Shown here: positions 50,191 through 59,606 of the stretch, piece after piece
Position numbering within the stretch: position 1 is the stretch's first letter
Layout: the number at the start of each line of letters is the position of its first letter
DNA from: an uncultured Clostridia bacterium
GTDB lineage: Bacteria > Bacillota > Clostridia > TANB77 > CAG-508
NCBI GenBank assembly: GCA_934140005.1
Contig: CAKPBB010000010.1
Span: 1-60,830 of the forward strand
Direction of reading: 5' to 3'
Length of the DNA stretch: 60,830 nucleotides
Notes under the pieces: model-generated
Databases searched by the model: none
Seen by the model: the letters and a program-made list of their open reading frames with translations, nothing else
Told to the model about the DNA's origin: nothing
Translations under genes and position numbers: made by a program

Positions 50191-50220
50191 AAAGCAGGAT
50201 TAAATATCCTGCTTTTTTTT
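50191..50220 (+). terminator. Terminator after hpf
   Basis: AAAGCAGGAT, 5-nt loop, ATCCTGCTTT, then a long T run. Confidence 0.92.
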
Positions 50221-50294
50221 GTTTAAAATTTCCAGTTTATTTTTTTAATTTCGTGGAAATATAATAGTGAAATTACATTTAAAAATGTTTTTTC

Positions 50295-50339
50295 AAACAA
50301 TAATAATTGTTTATTTAATAAGAAAATTATTTTCTTATT
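50295..50339 (+). promoter_or_regulatory. Two adjacent inverted repeats upstream of the SASP gene
   Basis: AAACAAT/ATTGTTT (50295-50312, 4-nt loop) and a second perfect 10-bp repeat with 3-nt loop (AATAAGAAAA and TTTTCTTATT, 50317-50339). Both lie 38-80 bp upstream of the SASP ATG, as operators or mRNA-stabilising hairpins. No clear sigma-G box was found. Confidence 0.45.
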
Positions 50340-50376
50340 AGATAAGCCGTTAATAATTTTCGGAGGTGAATTTACA

Positions 50377-50577
50377 ATGACAAGTAGTAATAAGAAAGTA
50401 GTTCCAGAAGCAATGGATTCTTTAGAAAAATTCAAATATGAAGTTGCATCAGAAGTTGGTGTTAACTTAAAAAACGGTTACAACGGAAATATTTCAGCAA
50501 GAGACGCTGGAAAAATCGGTGGTAACATGGTTAGAAAAATGATTGAACAAGCTGAAAATCAAATGTTAAACAAATAG
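50377..50577 (+). CDS. Small acid-soluble spore protein, alpha/beta type
   Basis: 66 residues. SASP saturates spore DNA, changes it to an A-like form and protects it from UV and hydrolysis. Motifs: MDSLEKFKYEVASEVGV (with the GPR protease cleavage site FKYEVA-SE) and GNISARDAGKIGGNMVRKMI. Strong SD GGAGG. Fits the SPL homologue and spoVA genes nearby. Single gene with its own terminator. Confidence 0.95.
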   Translation: MTSSNKKVVPEAMDSLEKFKYEVASEVGVNLKNGYNGNISARDAGKIGGNMVRKMIEQAENQMLNK

Positions 50578-50618
50578 TTTAATTTATAGATTTATCTAAT
50601 AAAATATTATTTTAATAG

Positions 50619-50653
50619 ATGCTAGAGTGATGAAAATTGCTCTAGCATTTTTA
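50619..50653 (+). terminator. Terminator after the SASP gene
   Basis: ATGCTAGAG, 12-nt loop, CTCTAGCAT, then T-rich. Confidence 0.9.
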
Positions 50654-50748
50654 TATAATAACAAAAAAATACATATATTGACATTGCATTTGTTGTAAAA
50701 AAATGTAATAATAATATAATGAAATGAACAAGAGAAAAGGAGTAGTTT

Positions 50749-51633
50749 ATGTATAAAATAGTAGCAGTTGATTTAGATGGAACTTTATTAAATTCAGCAG
50801 GTGAAGTTTCAGATTATACAAAAGGTGTAATACAGAAAGCTATAAATAGAGGAACTGATGTTATTTTAGCTTCAGGAAGACCAATAAATTCAGTAGAAAG
50901 TATTGCTTATGAAATAGGTTCAAAGAACTATTTGATTTCTGGAAATGGAGCAGTTGTATATGATATTTCTAAAAAAGAAATTATATATGATAGATTTTTG
51001 AATAAAGAACAGGTATTGAGAATTGTAAAAATCTGTGAAGAGAATAGTATATATTGTAATGTGTACACAGAACTTGAAGTAATTGCAAAAAGCTTGAATT
51101 ATAATGTTTTATTTTATCATAAAGAGAATGCTAAAAAAGCAGAAGGAAAAAGAACAAATATAAATATTGTATCAAATATGTACCAATATATTGAAGAATT
51201 ACCAAATGATAAATTTTTAAAAGTTACAGTTTGTGATGACAATAGAATGATTTTTAATAGTATAGTGAAAAAATTAAAAATGATGAATGACATTGATGTA
51301 TTAGATGTTTCACATATGTCTAGAAAAATAATAAAAGATGGAACTAATGAAGTTCCAATTGAATATTTCTATACAGAAATAACAAATCAAAATGTGAATA
51401 AATGGACAGCAATTCAATTTTTAATTAATAAATTACATATTGCTAGAGAAGATGTGATTGGCATTGGAGATAATGTCAATGATAAAGAAATGATTGAAAA
51501 TGCAGGACTTGGTGTTGTTATGGGCAATGGAAGTCCGGCAATGAAAGAAATTGCAGATGTTGTTGTTGGAGATAATAATTCAGAAGGAGTTGCAGAAGTT
51601 ATAAAAAGATTTGTATTAGAAGATTATACATAA
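50749..51633 (+). CDS. Cof-type HAD-IIB phosphatase
   Basis: 294 residues. HAD motif I VDLDGTLLNS, motif II SGRP (ASGRPINSVE), Lys region, and motif IV GIGDNVNDKEMIENAG. C2B cap type of the Cof subfamily. Likely dephosphorylates sugar phosphates or FMN-type substrates; not assignable by sequence. SD AAAAGGAG. Monocistronic, before the Tad-like locus. Confidence 0.9.
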   Translation: MYKIVAVDLDGTLLNSAGEVSDYTKGVIQKAINRGTDVILASGRPINSVESIAYEIGSKNYLISGNGAVVYDISKKEIIYDRFLNKEQVLRIVKICEENSIYCNVYTELEVIAKSLNYNVLFYHKENAKKAEGKRTNINIVSNMYQYIEELPNDKFLKVTVCDDNRMIFNSIVKKLKMMNDIDVLDVSHMSRKIIKDGTNEVPIEYFYTEITNQNVNKWTAIQFLINKLHIAREDVIGIGDNVNDKEMIENAGLGVVMGNGSPAMKEIADVVVGDNNSEGVAEVIKRFVLEDYT

Positions 51634-51696
51634 ATATACAAAAAGTAACAAAAATATTACAAAAATATGAATTTTTTATTACATCTTTTTCAATTA

Positions 51697-51725
51697 TTGT
51701 TTTTAGTATATAAATATTGTAAAAT
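51697..51725 (+). promoter_or_regulatory. Promoter of the Tad-like locus
   Basis: TTGTTT (51697-51702), 17-bp spacer, TAAAAT (51720-51725), 70 bp upstream of the cpaB-like gene. Only fair match to consensus. Confidence 0.45.
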
Positions 51726-51794
51726 AAAAATAAATGATTTATTTAGGTAAATTTGTATAAAAAATAGGATAAATATCTAAGGAGGTTTTTTAAT

Positions 51795-52766
51795 ATGGCT
51801 GTTAATCCAATGCAAAGAAGAGCAAGAAATTCGTTCTTATTAGGTTTTTTACTTGCTCTTATAATAATGGTGTGTGTAGTAGTTATATTACTTGCAAAAA
51901 TAAGAAGTTTAAATGAGGCAAAAGAGCTTTTAGAGAGTAAACAAAGAAAGGTCCTAGTTGCAACATCAGATTTAAAATCAGGTGATGAAGTTACAATGGA
52001 TTCATTCAAAATGGAAACTGTTCAAACAACAATGGACACAACTCAAATTGTAAGCAGTGATGATTTTGAATTTATGGATGAAAATGGAGAAATTATAGAA
52101 AAATATGACCAAAATGGAAATCCAATGACTAAAAAAGTTGTCATGAAGATTGATGTTCCTGCAAATTCAATGGTTACAAAAGATATGATCGTTGAAGATG
52201 GAGAACAAACAAAAGATGACCAAAGAATTCAAGAATATAATATGATTATTTTACCATCTGAACTTAGAAATGGGGACTATGTAGATATTCGTATTCGTTT
52301 CCCAAAGGGACAAGATTATATTATTTTAGCTAAGAAAAAAATTATCCAATGTACATCAGATACAATTTGGATAAAACTAAGCGAAGAAGAAATCTTAAGT
52401 TTAGGAAATGCAATAGTTGAATCTTACACAGCTGAAGGTACAAAATTATATGCAACAACTTATTCAGAACCAGGAATGCAAAATGCTGCAACTCCTACAT
52501 ATGCTGTTAGCGAAGCTGTATTAAATTTAATAAATTCAGATCCAAATATTCGTGAAGAAGCAAGAACAGCTTTATGGAACAGATATAATTCACAAGGACA
52601 AAGTTCACAAAGAGTTGGACAAATTGATGCAATGTTATCTGCTTATGAAGATGGAAGAGCAAGTGCTGTTGAATCTGGAATCGAAGAAGAAATCACAAGC
52701 TTAAAGAATGCTAGAGAAGAATTTGTTCAAGAATTAGACGGAACTGGTGAAGTTGGTAGACAATAA
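51795..52766 (+). CDS. cpaB: CpaB/RcpC-like SAF-domain protein of the Tad-like system
   Basis: 323 residues. Basic N-terminus, membrane helix at about 14-36 (FLLGFLLALIIMVCVVVILL), then the CpaB-type SAF domain (VLVATSDLKSGDEVTMDSFK; VPANSMVTKDMIVEDGE; LRNGDYVDIRIRF). In Tad systems CpaB helps assemble the outer conduit; in a single-membrane cell it would act on the outer face. The C-terminal 100 residues are helical and charged, with no known domain. SD AAGGAGG. First gene of an apparent operon through 60.8 kb. Confidence 0.82.
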   Translation: MAVNPMQRRARNSFLLGFLLALIIMVCVVVILLAKIRSLNEAKELLESKQRKVLVATSDLKSGDEVTMDSFKMETVQTTMDTTQIVSSDDFEFMDENGEIIEKYDQNGNPMTKKVVMKIDVPANSMVTKDMIVEDGEQTKDDQRIQEYNMIILPSELRNGDYVDIRIRFPKGQDYIILAKKKIIQCTSDTIWIKLSEEEILSLGNAIVESYTAEGTKLYATTYSEPGMQNAATPTYAVSEAVLNLINSDPNIREEARTALWNRYNSQGQSSQRVGQIDAMLSAYEDGRASAVESGIEEEITSLKNAREEFVQELDGTGEVGRQ

Positions 52767-52783
52767 ATTTGAAGGAGGAAGAG

Positions 52784-53467
52784 ATGGAAGAAATAGCTTT
52801 TATAGGTGGATATGATAAAACAGATTTAGTTCTTTATATTGCTAGAATTTTAACTGTACTTAAAAATAGAGTTTTAGTTATAGACACTACTTTGTTACAA
52901 AAATCAAGATATATAGTTCCAGTCATGACTCCTTCTCAAAAATATATAACAACTTATGAAGATATTGATGTTGCAGTTGGATTTAAAGGATTTGATGATA
53001 TCAAATCATATTTAGGTGTAAATGAGCTACCATATGATTATGTATTATTTGATGTAGATTCATCAGCATATTATGAATTTTATCAACTTGAAAAAGTAGA
53101 AAAACAATTTTTTGTAACATCATTTGATTTATACAGTTTAAGAAAAGGCTTAAGTGTATTTACAAGATTAAAGAATAAAATAAATGTCACAAAGGTCTTA
53201 TTTACAAAAGATATGCTTCAAGAAGAAGATGATTATTTGAATTTTTTATCACAGAACTTAAAAATAAGCTGGAATAAAGATATTGTATTTTTTCCTTTTG
53301 AAACATCTGATTTAAATGCAATATATACGAATCAAAGATATGCAAGAATAAGTTTTAGTGGAGTAAGTTCTTCGTATGTTGATAGTGTAATGTTTATGAC
53401 TGAAATAATAACAGAAAAAAGTCAAAGTGAAGTAAAAAAAGCTGTTAAGTATATAAAAGAAAATTAG
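52784..53467 (+). CDS. CpaE/MinD-like protein with an eroded P-loop
   Basis: 227 residues. The fold order is that of CpaE/MinD P-loop ATPases (IAFIGGYDKTDLVLYIARIL, VLVIDTTL, YVLFDVDS), but the Walker A lacks the GKT lysine: GGYDKTDL replaces GGxGKTxx. It is probably a pseudo-ATPase that positions the Tad machine. ATG 52784 has SD AAGGAGG; a TTG 15 bp upstream overlaps the SD. Between cpaB and a second CpaE-like gene. Confidence 0.7.
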   Translation: MEEIAFIGGYDKTDLVLYIARILTVLKNRVLVIDTTLLQKSRYIVPVMTPSQKYITTYEDIDVAVGFKGFDDIKSYLGVNELPYDYVLFDVDSSAYYEFYQLEKVEKQFFVTSFDLYSLRKGLSVFTRLKNKINVTKVLFTKDMLQEEDDYLNFLSQNLKISWNKDIVFFPFETSDLNAIYTNQRYARISFSGVSSSYVDSVMFMTEIITEKSQSEVKKAVKYIKEN

Positions 53468-53485
53468 GAAGAAAGAAGGAGTAAT

Positions 53486-54337
53486 ATGGCAATAATTGCT
53501 TTTTGGAGTGCAGAGAAAAAAGAATGTGGACAAACACTTTCTATGGCTGCAGTTGCAACATATATGTGTGTTCAGCATAATTATAAAACTTTAATGGTAA
53601 ATGCAACTTTTCAAAATAATACATTAGAGCGTTGCTTTTGGAATTTAAAAAAATCAAATAAAGTTGCAAGGCAATTGAATAGTGGAAAAATTGATATTGC
53701 CTCTGGAGCAGAGGGACTAGTAAGTGCAATTGCTAGTAATAAAGTTACTCCTGAAGTTATTTCTAGCTATACAAAGGTTGTTTATAAAGATAGATTAGAT
53801 GTATTAACGGGATTAAAAACACCAATAAGAGAAGATTTCGAGAAATCTTTAATGCTATATAAAGACTTATTAAATACAGCAAATAAGTATTATGATTTTG
53901 TTTTTGTTGATGTTGAAAAAAGTCTAGACAGAGACACAACACAAGCAATATTAGATTGTGCAAGCATAATTATTTATGTAATGCCACCTAATTTACAATT
54001 AATAGATAAATATATTGAGAATGTTCAAACGATGAAGATTTTGAAAAAGAATAATTTAATTCCATTACTTGCAAGATCAGATAGTTTATCTCAATATAAT
54101 TCAAAGAATGTCGGAAAATATATTAGTGAAAAAGGCACGATGCCTACTATACCATATAATACACAATTTATGGAATCTGCATGTGAAGCTAAAGTAGCAC
54201 ATATGTTTTTAAACAATTATATGAGAAAAAAAACATCAAATTCTATAATAGATAAAGAAAGCAGATTTTATCAAGACATACAAGAAGTAGACAATAAAAT
54301 AATTTATAAATTACAAGAGTTACAATATCTAACATAA
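53486..54337 (+). CDS. Second CpaE/MinD-like protein with an altered P-loop
   Basis: 283 residues. MinD/CpaE order: IIAFWSAEKKECGQTLSMAA (in place of KGGVGKTTxA), TLMVNATF, YDFVFVDVEKSLDRDTTQ, YVMPPN. The Walker A Lys and Thr positions read CGQT, so nucleotide hydrolysis is doubtful. Two adjacent CpaE-like proteins, both degenerate, suggest a heterodimeric localiser. SD AAGGAG. 23 bp before cpaF. Confidence 0.7.
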   Translation: MAIIAFWSAEKKECGQTLSMAAVATYMCVQHNYKTLMVNATFQNNTLERCFWNLKKSNKVARQLNSGKIDIASGAEGLVSAIASNKVTPEVISSYTKVVYKDRLDVLTGLKTPIREDFEKSLMLYKDLLNTANKYYDFVFVDVEKSLDRDTTQAILDCASIIIYVMPPNLQLIDKYIENVQTMKILKKNNLIPLLARSDSLSQYNSKNVGKYISEKGTMPTIPYNTQFMESACEAKVAHMFLNNYMRKKTSNSIIDKESRFYQDIQEVDNKIIYKLQELQYLT

Positions 54338-54360
54338 ATATAAAGGGGAGGAAACCTTTA

Positions 54361-56578
54361 ATGAATATAGCAAATATAATGTTAATGTTTGTTGTGGTAG
54401 TAATTGTTTTTGTTACAATTGCACATATGATTAAAAAGAATAAAAACGAAATTGTAGAGGGAGCAGTTGATGTTGACGATAAAACTTATACATTAGATAA
54501 AATGATTAAGTTTGTAAAGCAGAGACTTGATGAAATTACAAAGATAAACCTTTATGATATCGGATTATCAGAAGAAGAATTAAAAAGAAGAAAGAACAAG
54601 AAGTACGAATTAAAGAAAGCTTTAAAAGGCTGTACATATGGTGATGTTAACGATAAAAAATATGTAAAAGAATTAATATTCGACTTACTTTCAAAAGAAT
54701 ATGGTGTTAATGAAACAAATATATCAAAAGTAATTCCTTTTGATACTCCATCATTGCTTACTGCACAAGACAAATTTGATATCATAATTCATGAGTATAA
54801 GAAAACTTTTGGTTATGAAGCATTAACAGAAGTTATTAAAAAATATAATTTAGCAACTTTAAAATTTATTGATGGTGAGTCTAAACCTTGCTATGTTATT
54901 ACAAACGAGGAAATGGATGATATATACGAAAAAGAAAATTTTGAGTTAAGCTTTACTGATAAATTGGAAGTTGTTGTTCAAAGAATTTATCAACAATACA
55001 AAGGATATAGTAGTATTGATGAAGTTCGTGATATGAACATAGATGGTGTATCTGGTGGTGTATCTGGTTTGCCAGAAAGTTTCTTAAGTCAGGTTGCACA
55101 AACTGATAATGATTATTTAAGACAAGCTATGGAAGCTAAAATACCAAGAGCTTGTGATAGTATCTGGATATTCTTCCAAGGTAAATCTATCAGACTTGCT
55201 TTCTTATCATTTGGTACAGAAGCTGAATTAAAAAGAGTATGTCAAAACATTTATAAATACAATAACCCAGGTCAGTTATCTGATACTAATGGTTATAAAA
55301 TCAATGAAATGAAAGATGGTTCTCGTGTTGTTGTTGTTAGACCAAGTATGTCTGAAACATGGGCTTTCTTCGTAAGAAAATTCGACGTTAAGCGTGCTAC
55401 ACTAGAACAAATTGTAAAATTCCAAGGAAAAGAAGAAACAATCGAATTATTAAAATTCCTTGTAAAAGGTGCAAGAATTATAGCACTTACTGGTGAACAG
55501 GGTTGCCGGAAAAACAACAATGTTGATGGCTATGATTGAAAATATATACGAAACAATGAACCTTCGTATCACAGAAACTGCATTCGAGTTGCACTTAAGA
55601 AAAATATATCCAACAAGAAATATCTTATCAATGCGTGAAACAGAAACAATTTCTGGTCAGGAATGTTTGGACGTTCAGAAAAAGACTGATGGTTCTGTTA
55701 ACATCATCGGTGAGGTTGCAACTGACCCCGTAGCATCTTGGATGATTCAATCTGCACAGGTTGCATCTAAATTTACATTATTTACTCACCACGCTAAAAC
55801 ATTTCCTAACTTAGTAACTGCGTTAAGAAACTCAATGTTACGTGCTGGTGTATTCAAAGATGAAAAAACAGCAGAAGAGCAGGTTGTTCAAGTTTTGAAC
55901 TTTAATATACACTTAGTAAAAGACTTTAAAGGTAGAAGATACATAGAAAGAATTACAGAATGTATACCAGTTGAAGAAAAAAATGAGTATACATTTGACC
56001 ATAACAAAGAAAAAACTCTTGAAGGAAAATTAGATAAATTCTTTGACAATGCTACAATATTCTTCTCTAAAACAACAAATAGAGAATTATATAAATATCG
56101 TAATATATTGGAATTCGTTGATGATAGCTATGTTTTGTGTAATCCAATTTCAGACCAAAACATTCGTGAAATGAGAAACAATATGGATGATAATGATGTT
56201 GTTGCATTTGATGCTTTCCTAGAAAGAAACTGGGGAATTAAACCTCCAAAAATGCCACAATATGAAGAAGAAGCTAAAAAAGAAACAGTACAAGCTTCTG
56301 CAACACCTGTTGTTGAAAAAGTTGAAGAAAAAGTTTCAAATGTTGTTAATACTCAAAATGAACAACATAATGTTCAAAAAGAAGTTAACACAAATATAGA
56401 AAATAAAGCAAATAATCAAGTACAACATAGAGCTATTCGTAGAAATATAGGTATGAGAAAAACTCCAGCTCAAGGTACATCTACATCAAAAGATGGTATT
56501 GATAAAAACAATTTAGGAACAGTTGGTAGAAATTCTTTATTAAATGGAATTGATTTAGATGACAATGATAAAAAATAA
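54361..56578 (+). CDS. cpaF: CpaF/TadA-type secretion ATPase, interrupted by a +1 frameshift
   Basis: Drives pilus assembly in Tad systems. The first frame carries an N-terminal membrane helix (ANIMLMFVVVVIVFVTIA), a helical region and the CpaF N-domain, reading GARIIALTGEQGCR before a stop 10 codons on. The second frame resumes with GKTTMLMAMIENIY, ISGQECLDVQKK, NIIGEVATDPVASW (Walker B region) and a Gln/Val-rich C-terminus. Skipping the first C of CGG (55507) gives GEQGCGKTT, a perfect Walker A, and a 738-residue protein. The break falls exactly in the catalytic loop, so an unshifted product would be inactive. SD GGGGAGG. Confidence 0.85.
55501..55513 (+). other. +1 frameshift site in cpaF (TGC-CGG-AAA-A)
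   Basis: Zero frame: GGT TGC CGG AAA AAC AAC. Skipping C55507 gives GGT TGC GGA AAA ACA ACA, encoding G-C-G-K-T-T, the P-loop. Removing one T at 55503/55504 would also restore the frame (G-A-G-K-T-T), so the exact extra base is ambiguous. Confidence 0.75.
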
Positions 56579-56620
56579 AATTAGCCTTATAAAAAGAAAG
56601 GTGGGTGCAAAATAGAGTAA

Positions 56621-58696
56621 ATGAATCAAGCAATGTTAAAATATTTAATATTTGGTGTTTTAGGTGTATTTGCTGTAATTGCTGTTGCTTATTACATAAT
56701 ATATAAAAAGATGCAGACTAAAGAAACCAAATATGCAGCACAACTTATAGAAGGCACAAAAGAATCAAGTTTCTCAATGGATATCTTTTATCAGAAATTT
56801 TATATTCAATGTTCAAAGTTACCTGTTTTAAAGAGATATGCATTAAAGATTAGAAGAAGACTTGAGATTATAAATCTTGAAGACGAATATATAACAAGAA
56901 AACAAACTGCACAAATTTTATTAAAAGCATTTTGTGTAATAATTCCATTAACAGTAGTTGTTATATTAGCAACTAAAGGTAATATGTTATTAATGCTTTC
57001 TTTAATACTATTTGAAGTATTTTTTATAGAAACAATTATGGAAGGCTTTGTAGATAAAATTGATAATCAATTGTTAAGAGAGCAAATTGATTTCTTTGCT
57101 GAAATAAGACATGCTTATCATGAATATAACATGGTTGAAGAAGCTATTTATGAAGTTGCTCAAAATGACGAAGTAAAAGTTTCAAGACAAGCTGAAAGAA
57201 TACATGAAATATTAATTTCAGATGATCCAGAAATGGAACTAGAGAAATATTATGATATTGCACCAAATAGTTTCTTAAAAGAATTTGCCGGTGTATCTTA
57301 TCTAACAAAAGAATTTGGTGATAGAAAAGATAAAGATGGTGCATCATTGTACTTAAAAAACTTAAATAATATCACACAAGAAATGCAAATTGAAATTTTA
57401 AAAAGAGATAAACTTGATTATGTATTCCAGAGTTTGTCAATGATTGCAGCTTTACCAGTATTATTTATAGATGCTATAAAAGGTTGGGCTGTAAGTCAGT
57501 TCTCTTTTACAAAACAGTTTTATAATGGAACTCTAGGATTCTATATACAAGTTTTATTAATAATAATAACTTTTGGAAGCTATATACTAACAAGAAAATT
57601 AAAAGATAATGGAAGTATAAAAGCAGAACAAACTAATGAAAATCCTTGGCAGGCAAAAATTTATAAGAAAAAACCTGTTAAGAAATTTGTAGATTTGTTT
57701 ATACCAAAAGATGGTACAAAAGAATACAGAAAAATGGTGCAATTGTTAAAAGATTCTGCATCAAAGTTAAAATTAGAGTGGCTGTATATCAATCGTTTAG
57801 TATTTGCAGTTTTAGCATTTGTTGTTGCTGTATTTGTATTTTGGCAAGCACATAGAATGGCTGTAAATTATGTATATACAGAACCAACTTCAGATTATAA
57901 CTTATTAGGTAATATGTCTGATAGCCAAGAGAAGAAGGCAATGGAAACAACAGAAAGACATAATATTTTCTTGAAAAAATATGAAAATGATTATACAATG
58001 ACACAGGAAAAATTAAGAAAAGAACTTGCTAAATCTAAAGAGTATCAAGGATATAGTGATAAGGAATTAGATAGCGAAGCAAAAGCCATTTTTGAAAAAT
58101 TACAAACAATTCAATCAGAACATTTTAAATGGTTTGAGTTATTAATGAGCTTTGTTATTGGATTTATAGGATATTATTGTCCAGTTTTCTTATTGATATT
58201 CCAAAAGAAGATGAGACAAATGGACATGGAAAACGAAGTAATGCAGTTCCAAACAATTATATTAATGCTTATGAAGATTGAAAGAGTTAATGTTGAAATG
58301 ATTTTGGAATGGCTAGAAAGATATTCAAATATATTTAGAGAGCCAATTTCGAAATGTGTAAATAACTTTGAGAGTGGACCATGGGAAGCTTTGGAAGAAC
58401 TAAAAAATGATGTTTCATTTCAACAATTTATAAGAATCGTTGAAAGTTTACAAGCAGCTGTTGAAAAGATTCCTATTAAAGAAGCTTTTGATGAGTTAGA
58501 TACAGAAAGAGCATACCATCAAGAAAAGAGAAAAGAATCAAACGAAAGAATGATATCTAAAAAATCAATGATAGGAAAAGCAATTGGTTTTGCTCCAATG
58601 GTTTGTCTATTCGTTGTATACTTAATTATTCCTCTTTGCGTAATTGGTATGACAAGTATGACAGAAGCATTCAATGAAATGTCATCACAATTATAA
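56621..58696 (+). CDS. TadB/TadC-like fused platform protein
   Basis: 691 residues. Two T2SSF-like halves, each with helical bundle and membrane segments: first half with FFAEIRHAYHEYNMVEEAIY and LPVLFIDAIKGWAV; second half with FQTIILMLMKIERVNVEMIL, SFQQFIRIVESLQAAVEKIP and a hydrophobic end (ICPMVCLFVVYLII-like APMVCLFVVYLIIPLCVIG). In Tad loci TadB and TadC are separate proteins that form the inner-membrane platform; here they are one chain. SD AAAGGTGGG lies 15 nt from the ATG, a little far. Follows cpaF by 42 bp. Confidence 0.78.
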   Translation: MNQAMLKYLIFGVLGVFAVIAVAYYIIYKKMQTKETKYAAQLIEGTKESSFSMDIFYQKFYIQCSKLPVLKRYALKIRRRLEIINLEDEYITRKQTAQILLKAFCVIIPLTVVVILATKGNMLLMLSLILFEVFFIETIMEGFVDKIDNQLLREQIDFFAEIRHAYHEYNMVEEAIYEVAQNDEVKVSRQAERIHEILISDDPEMELEKYYDIAPNSFLKEFAGVSYLTKEFGDRKDKDGASLYLKNLNNITQEMQIEILKRDKLDYVFQSLSMIAALPVLFIDAIKGWAVSQFSFTKQFYNGTLGFYIQVLLIIITFGSYILTRKLKDNGSIKAEQTNENPWQAKIYKKKPVKKFVDLFIPKDGTKEYRKMVQLLKDSASKLKLEWLYINRLVFAVLAFVVAVFVFWQAHRMAVNYVYTEPTSDYNLLGNMSDSQEKKAMETTERHNIFLKKYENDYTMTQEKLRKELAKSKEYQGYSDKELDSEAKAIFEKLQTIQSEHFKWFELLMSFVIGFIGYYCPVFLLIFQKKMRQMDMENEVMQFQTIILMLMKIERVNVEMILEWLERYSNIFREPISKCVNNFESGPWEALEELKNDVSFQQFIRIVESLQAAVEKIPIKEAFDELDTERAYHQEKRKESNERMISKKSMIGKAIGFAPMVCLFVVYLIIPLCVIGMTSMTEAFNEMSSQL

Positions 58697-58723
58697 AATA
58701 ACTTATGAAAGGAGTTAGAGATT

Positions 58724-59581
58724 ATGGAGAATGCAACTAAAGCACTTTTAATGGCTAGTGGAACACTAATAGGAGTAATGCTTGTTGCTTTAATGATGTA
58801 TTTCTTTAGATCTTTAAGTCCTTTTGAAGAAACTAGACAAAAAACTGAAGAAACAGATCAAATAACAGCTTTTAATGAAGAATATACAGCATACGAGAAA
58901 AAACTAATGTATGGAGTTGACTTGATTTCTGTTTTAAATAAAGCAAAAAGTAATAATGAAAAATATGTAGCTGGCACTTTTGTAACTGGTTTTACATATG
59001 GAAATGAGTATTTAGTAAATATTGAATTTACTTTAAATGCACCTTTAGAAGATAGAATTACAGTAAATTATTTACAAAGAAAAAGTGTGTTTGATGGTAC
59101 AGATAGAACAGAAGTAATAGACAATAATGAACATGCATATTCTAATGGAAAAGGTGTACAAGATGTTAAATTAGTAAATAATTCAGATCCAAAAACTTTT
59201 AATATGCCAGTTGCTAATTATTTTAATTTAGTAAATAAAAATATGAGTACAAATACAAAATTAGTTACAGGAATCTATGAAAGTGAATTTAAAGCTGGTA
59301 CATATAAATTATTAGCACAAGATGGTAAACCACAAACTTCAGCTAATGTTGCATCACTTTTAAATGTTGCTGATGCAATTAGTCAGAGCATAAAAAACAC
59401 ATCAAAAAATGTTGAAAAAAAATTATGGTATAAAGAAGGAGTTGTTGAACATTGCGGATGGAGTTCAGCTGAATGGAGAACAGCTTTATATGATTTAAAA
59501 TCAAAGAAATTCAAATGTACAGATATAAAATATAATACTGATACAGGTAGAATTGAATATATGAAATTTGAACAAATTTAA
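58724..59581 (+). CDS. MENATKAL-family membrane-anchored protein 1
   Basis: 285 residues. Begins MENATKALLMASGTLIGVML, an N-terminal hydrophobic helix with no basic residue leader, then a coiled segment and the family core YEKKLMYGVDLISVLNKAKS and NEKY, and a beta-rich C-terminal domain with CGWSSAEWRTALYDLKSKKF and CTDIKYNTDTGRIEYM. The family core and the C-terminus recur in the next proteins. Possibly pilin-like subunits or exported substrates of the Tad-like machine. No known function. SD AAAGGAG. Confidence 0.7.
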   Translation: MENATKALLMASGTLIGVMLVALMMYFFRSLSPFEETRQKTEETDQITAFNEEYTAYEKKLMYGVDLISVLNKAKSNNEKYVAGTFVTGFTYGNEYLVNIEFTLNAPLEDRITVNYLQRKSVFDGTDRTEVIDNNEHAYSNGKGVQDVKLVNNSDPKTFNMPVANYFNLVNKNMSTNTKLVTGIYESEFKAGTYKLLAQDGKPQTSANVASLLNVADAISQSIKNTSKNVEKKLWYKEGVVEHCGWSSAEWRTALYDLKSKKFKCTDIKYNTDTGRIEYMKFEQI

Positions 59582-59606
59582 TATTTAAAATATAAAGGAG
59601 AACTAG

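Noticed and set aside
55493..56578. Separate GTG-started gene for the C-terminal half of CpaF
   Set aside because: No SD, starts inside the Walker A motif, and joins the upstream frame to give a normal ATPase.
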